From assembly GCA_025331565.1 (NCBI GenBank), contig JAFREQ010000017.1, positions 992,001 to 1,056,000 on the forward strand: a stretch of DNA of 64,000 nt, in the 5' to 3' direction. The translations under genes and the position numbers were made by a program. The notes below the pieces were generated by a model, which was given only the letters and a program-made list of their open reading frames with translations, was not told the DNA's origin and did not search any database. How positions within the stretch are numbered: the stretch's first letter is position 1; every line of letters starts with the position of its first letter. Below, piece by piece: positions 59,336 to 64,000 of the stretch. The stretch comes from Holacanthus passer. Its lineage: Eukaryota > Chordata > Actinopteri > Pomacanthidae.

Positions 59336-61725
59336 GTGGCTGGACAGTGAAGAACTTGGAGAGATTGATAGTCGTCACGCCCTGAACCATTGGATTCACA
59401 CATGTGGAAAGTTCATGAACAAGTACATTGCAGATGGAATCAAGTTTGCGCAAAGGAAAAAAATGTGTCTTGGATGTTCATAATCAGGATGCCATTCAAA
59501 AATCCTGTGGAAAGAGGAGTGTATGCAACACCTAGGAGGACAGGAAGAAAGAACAATGGGATGACAAATGAGAGTGGGAAACAACTCAAAGGAAACATGT
59601 CAAAGCAAAAGATGAAGTCTAAACGGACCAATGAAAAGGAAACAACAATGGGATGACAAATGAAATGAGAGTGGGAAACATTCAAGCAAAAGGAAAGGAT
59701 GAAGTGGAAACGGACCAATGAAACGTTAAATTAAGCAACATCTAACCCAGCGGTGCACGACATAAACAGCACCTACATGGCAACAGTTGTTGCAGTATGA
59801 CTACATTCAGCAACCCAGAGGATAAAGTTCTTGTATGTGCAATTCTGGACAACCATCGAAACACCACCTTCTTTGAAAGGAAATACGGAAACTCTGGACA
59901 CACAGGCGGTCTCTCTGCAAATGGCGATGCTCTCGTCAGTGTGTTCTCTTTGCAGCCAACGTTGCTCTCGTCAGTGTGTTCTCTTTGCAGCCAACGCTGC
60001 TCTCGTCAGGTGGTCTCTCCGCAAATGGCTGGTGCTTTGTGTCTTGGATGTTTAAAATCAGGATACCATTTAAAAACCTGTCAAAGGAGGAGCATATGCA
60101 ACACATGTAAAAGGAAGCACCCGACCTGTTTACTGAAGGTCACACCTAGGAGGACAGGAAGAAAGAACAATGGGATGACAAATGAGAGTGGGAAACAACT
60201 CAAAGGAAACATGTCAAAGCAAAAGATGAAGTCTAAACGGACCAATGAAAAGGAAGCAACAATGGGATGACAAATGAAATGAGAATGGGGAAACATTCAA
60301 GCAAAAGGAAAGGATGAAGTGGAAACGGACCAATGAAACGTTAAATTAAGCAACATCTAACCCAGCGGTGCACGACATAAACAGCACCTACATGGCAACA
60401 GTTGTTGCAGTATGACTACATTCAGCAACCCAGAGGATAAAGTTCTTGTATGTGCAATTCTGGACAACCATCGGAACACCACCTTCTTTGAAAGGAAATA
60501 CGGAAACTCTGGACACACAGGCGGTCTCTCTGCAAATGGCGATGCTCTTGTCAGTGTGTTCTCTTTGCATCCAACGCTGCTCTCGACAGTGTGGTCTCTT
60601 TGCAGCCAACTCTGCGCTCGTCAGTGTGTTCTCTTTGCAGACAACGCTGCTCTCGTCAGTGTGTTCTCTTTGCAGCCAACGCTGCTCTCGTCAGTGTGGT
60701 CTCTCTGCAGCCAACGCTGCTCTCGTCAGTGTGTTCTCTCTGCAAATGGCTGGTGCTTTGTGTCTTGGATGTTTAAAATCAGGATGCCATTCAAAAACCT
60801 GTCAAAGGAGGAGCATATGCAACACATGTAAAAGGAAGCACCCAACCTGTTTACTGAAGGTCACACCTAGGAGGACAGGAAGAAAGAACAATGGGACGAC
60901 AAATGAGAGTGGGAAACAACTCAAAGGAAACATGTCAAAGCAAAAGATGAAGTCTAAACGGACCAATGAAAAGGAAGCAACAATGGGATGACAAATGAAA
61001 TGAGAATGGGGAAACATTCAAGCAAAAGGAAAGGATGAAGTGGAAACGGACCAATGAAACGTTAAATTAAGCAACATCTAACCCAGCGGTGCACGACATA
61101 AACAGCACCTACATGGCAACAGTTGTTGCAGTATGACTACATTCAGCAACCCAGAGGATAAAGTTCTTGTATGTGCAATTCTGGACAACCATCGGAACAC
61201 CACCTTCTTTGAAAGAAAATACGGAAACTCTGGACACACAGGCGGTCTCTCTGCAAATGGCGATGCTCTCGTCAGTGTGTTCTCTTTGCATCCAACGCTG
61301 CTCTCGACAGTGTGTTCTCTTTGCAGCCAACTCTGCGCTTGTCAGTGTGTTCTCTTTGCAGCCAACGTTCTCTCTGCAGCCGTCAGTGTGTTCTCTTTGC
61401 AGCCAACGCTGCTCTCGTCAGTGTGTTCTCTCTGCAGCCAACGCTGCTCTCGTCAGTGTGTTCTCTCTGCAAATGGCCGGTGCTTTGTGTCTTGGATGTT
61501 TAAAATCAGGATACCATTCAAAAACCTGTCAAAGGAGGAGCATATGCAACACATGTAAAAGGAAGCACCCAACATGTTTACTGAAGGTCACACCTAGGAG
61601 GACAGGAAGAAAGAACAATGGGATGACAAATGAGAGTGGGAAACAACTCAAAGGAAACATGTCAAAGCAAAAGATGAAGTCTAAACGGACCAAGGAAAAG
61701 GAAACAACAATGGGATGACAAATGA
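59336..61725 (+). mobile_element. tandem array of decayed BEL/Pao-like gag-protease fragments
   Basis: Each unit encodes, in the + direction, a double zinc knuckle (CLGCLKSGYHLKTC then CNTCKRKHPTC) like that at the end of BEL/Pao gag. A lysine-rich linker follows, then an aspartic-protease-like start (FSNPEDKVLVCAILD). Knuckle starts at 60041, 60762 and 61489 give a period of 721-727 bp; the first unit (59463) is shorter. The protease stretch begins at 59797, 60412 and 61133. Decay is evident: frames break between the parts, the residues after the catalytic-type Asp are not a D-T/S-G triplet, and the first knuckle has an altered spacing (GYH or GCH in place of GHH). Upstream 59336-59480 is a further gag piece. 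No reverse transcriptase, integrase or LTR is present, so this is not a functional element. Confidence 0.75.
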
Positions 61726-61739
61726 AGGATGAATGAACG

Positions 61740-63004
61740 GAATGCTTAAATCAGGTAGTCTCTCTGGAATCAGTGATGCTCTTGTCAGGCGGTCTCTCTG
61801 CAAATGGCGATGCTCTCGTCAGTGTGTTCTCTTTGCAGCCGACGCTGCTCTCGTCAGCGTGGTCTCTTTGCAGCCGACGCTGCTCTCGTCAGTGTGGTCT
61901 CTTTGCAGCCGACGCTGCTCTCGTCAGTGTGGTCTCTTTGCAGCCGACGCTGCTCTCGTCAGGTGGTCTCTCTGCAAATGGCTGGTGCTTTTGTCAAGTG
62001 CTCTCTCTGCAAACGGTCGGTGCTCTCGTCAGGTGGTCTCTCTGCAAATGGCTGGTGCTTTTGTCAGGTGCTCTCTCTCTGCAAACGGCCAGTGCGTCTG
62101 GTGGTCTCGCTGCAAATGGCTGGTGCTTTTGTCAGGTGCTCTCTCTCTGCAAACGGCCAGTGCGTCTGGTGGTCTCGCTGCAAATGGCTGGTGCTTTTGT
62201 CAGGTGCTCTCTCTCTGCAAACGGCCAGTGCGTCTGGTGGTCTCGCTGCAAGTGGCTGGTGCTTTTGTCAGGTGCTCTCTCCGCAAACGGCCAGTGTTCT
62301 CGTCAGGTGGTCTCTCTGCAAAGGGCCGTGCTTTTGTCAGGTGGTCTCTCTGCAAATGACAGTGCTCTTGCCAGGTGATTTCGCTGCATCTAACACTGCT
62401 CTCATCAGCGTGTTTTCTTTGTATCCAACGCTGCTAGTCAGCGTGGTCTCTCTGCAAACAGCTCTGCTCTAGTCAGCGTGGTCTCTCTGCAAACAGCACT
62501 GCTCTAGTCAGCGTGGTCTCTCTGCTAACAGCACTCCCTGTGCCAGGTGGTCTCTCTGCAAACGGCACTCCCCGTGCTAGGTGGTCTCTCTGCAACTGCA
62601 CACCCCAAGTCAGCGTGATCTCTATGCAAACAGCCCTCCCCGTGCCAGGGGATCTCTTTGCAAACAGCACTCCCGTGCCAGGTGGTCTCTCTGCAACTGC
62701 ACACCCCAAGTCAGCGTGATCTCTATGCAAACAGCCCTCCCCGTGCCAGGGGATCTCTTTGCAAACAGCACTCCCCGTGCCAGGTGGTCTCTCTGCAACT
62801 GCACACCCCAAGTCAGCGTGATCTCTATGCAAACAGCCCTCCCCGTGCCAAGGGATCTCTTTGCAAACAGCACTCCCCGTGCCAGGTGGTCTCTCTGCAA
62901 CTGCACACCCCAAGTCAGCGTGGTCTCTCTGCAAACAGCACTCCCCGTGCCAGGTGGTCTCTCTGCAACTGCACTCCCCAAGTCAGCGTGGTCTCTCTGC
63001 AAAC
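61740..63004. repeat. 35-bp minisatellite block with higher-order 102-bp repeats
   Basis: Tandem copies of a unit of 33-35 bp with the core GGTCTCTCTGCAAAN and a GTCAG(C/T)GTG spacer. From about 62580 it becomes a three-unit higher-order repeat of 101-102 bp (starts 62580, 62681, 62783, 62885). The same 35-bp unit occurs inside the BEL-like units, e.g. GTGTTCTCTTTGCAGCCAAC at 59938-60010, 60555-60750 and 61270-61460. A length of 35 is not a multiple of three and the unit lacks stops, so all three + frames stay open for hundreds of bases. The long open frames here are therefore artefacts. Confidence 0.9.
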
Positions 63005-63440
63005 ATGGATTGAGAGTCTTGACATCCTCAACTACTTATTGAGAACCAAAAAATACTCAGCAAGCACTGGAAGCATTATCTTGGATCTAGGACATCATTC
63101 AATGAACTGTGGGGGAAAAAAAGGAATGTCTGCAACACATGTAAAAGGAAACACCCATGTTTCCATGATGACCACGTCAAGGAGGACATGAAGAAAGAAC
63201 AATGGGATGACAAATGTGTGGGAAACAACTCAAAGGAAAGATGTCAAAGCAAAGGATGAAGTCTAAACAGACCAATGAAACATCAAATGAAGTAACATCA
63301 AATCAGGTGGTGCAGGACATGAAAAGCACCTACACGTCAGGAGTTATTGGAGTATGGCTATCTACATTCAGTAACCCAGAAAATGAAGTTCTCGTATTTG
63401 CACTTCTGGACCATAATCCCGAATTCCTTTGAGCTTCTTC
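63005..63440 (+). mobile_element. BEL/Pao-like fragment, less rearranged copy
   Basis: Reads WIESLDILNYLLRTKK-like gag sequence, a broken knuckle region with an A-run, the lysine-rich linker and SGVIGVWLSTFSNPENEVLV before a stop. It lacks the internal minisatellite at the protease position, so it probably resembles the state before minisatellite capture. Frameshifts and stops show it is dead. Confidence 0.7.
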
Positions 63441-63559
63441 AGTTTCAGGGTCCTCGTATTGTTCATGCTGGCTCATTGTCAGTGTCATTATTTACCGGAT
63501 TTCTGTCTTTCTACCTCCCTTCAATGCCTGACATATGATGACCAGCACTGCTCTAGTCA

Positions 63560-64000
63560 GCATGGGATTGAGAGTCTTGACATCCTAAACTACTTAATGA
63601 GAACCAAAAAATGCTCAGCAAGCACTGGAAGCATTATCTTGGATGTTTAAAATTAGGACATCATTCAATGACCTGTGGAAAAAAAGGAACGTCCGCAACA
63701 CATGTAAAAGGAAACACCCATGTTTCCATGAAGACCGTGTCAAGGAGGACAGGAAGAAAGAACAATGGGATGACAAATGAGAGTGGGAAACAACTCAAAG
63801 GAAACATGTCAAAGCAAAAGATGAAGTCTAAACGGACCAATGAAAAGGAAGCAACAATGGGATGACAAATGAAATGAGAGTGGGAAACATTCAAGCAAAA
63901 GGAAAGGATGAAGTGGAAACGGACCAATGAAATGTTAAATTAAGCAACATCTAACCCAGCGGTGCACGACATAAACAGCACCTACATGGCAACAGTTGTT
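63560..64000 (+). mobile_element. BEL/Pao-like fragment, final copy, cut by window edge
   Basis: A direct repeat of the 63005 copy, about 558 bp downstream, starting ATTGAGAGTCTTGACATCCT. Its first knuckle keeps the canonical histidine position (LGHHSMTC). The 3' part is closer to the tandem units (GAGAGTGGGAAACAACTCAA), and the sequence runs out of the window in the GGCAACAGTTGTT segment. Confidence 0.75.

Noticed and set aside
57060..59340. Leu/Val/Cys-rich open frames suggesting membrane proteins
   Set aside because: They arise from degenerate GTTGGTC repeats. Their apparent hydrophobic segments are a compositional by-product with no start context or conservation.
61733..62472. Three overlapping forward open frames of about 200 codons
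   Set aside because: They are the three frames of the same 35-bp minisatellite; translations are cyclic permutations of one repeat and match no protein family.
62473..63002. Long minus-strand open frames
   Set aside because: These are the reverse complement of the stop-free 102-bp higher-order repeat, with no initiation context and no recognisable domain.
61740..63004. Regularly spaced repeats that might suggest a CRISPR array
   Set aside because: Repeats are head-to-tail and degenerate without unique spacers, in a vertebrate nuclear genome. This is a minisatellite.

Overview
The window is vertebrate, almost certainly teleost, nuclear DNA. Exons are short with GT-AG introns. The two genes present are furry homolog (fry) and brca2, which are also neighbours on human chromosome 13. 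The dispersed repeats are fish-type: a Tc1/mariner remnant, MITEs and BEL/Pao-like gag fragments. I cannot name the species.

Positions 1-38033 hold fry on the + strand. It runs from its second coding exon to the stop codon and polyadenylation signal; only the first coding exon lies upstream of the window. I resolve 60 in-phase constitutive coding exons (8,945 nt, 2,980 complete codons plus stop) and three candidate frame-preserving microexons of 9, 12 and 18 nt. Introns carry a Tc1/mariner remnant and several MITE-like repeats.

Positions 38034-39004 are the fry-brca2 interval. It contains a fossil duplicate of brca2 exon 4 plus intron 4, and the presumed brca2 promoter and noncoding exon 1. 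There is no room for, and no trace of, ZAR1L, which lies between these genes in mammals.

Positions 39305-52067 hold a complete brca2 on the + strand, with 26 coding exons (8,859 nt, 2,952 aa) that correspond one-to-one to human exons 2-27. It has a WF-type PALB2-binding motif, eleven BRC repeats (mammals have eight) produced partly by a roughly 1-kb tandem duplication inside exon 11, two FVPPF motifs plus a decayed third, the helical/OB/tower DNA-binding domain, and a C-terminal RAD51-binding site. The protein ends soon after that site. Intron 15 uses a GC-AG splice pair.

Positions 52068-64000 hold no gene I recognise. In order: the brca2 3' UTR; a GC-rich promoter-like island with a CRE palindrome and an ETS-like core; AT-rich DNA; a tandem array of about 0.75-0.8-kb units with CCAAT boxes and strong 5' splice sites (54.28-56.66 kb); an array of splice-acceptor-like units, some enclosing exactly 15 nt, mixed with telomere-like CCCTAA tracts and GTTGGT-rich sequence (56.78-59.35 kb); and a tandem array of decayed BEL/Pao-like gag/protease fragments about 0.72 kb long that has captured and expanded a 35-bp minisatellite (59.34-64.0 kb). 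The array continues past the right edge.

The two genes act separately. Fry is a large HEAT/armadillo-type scaffold for NDR/LATS-family kinase and microtubule functions. Brca2 loads RAD51 in homologous recombination. Their adjacency reflects conserved synteny, not a shared pathway.
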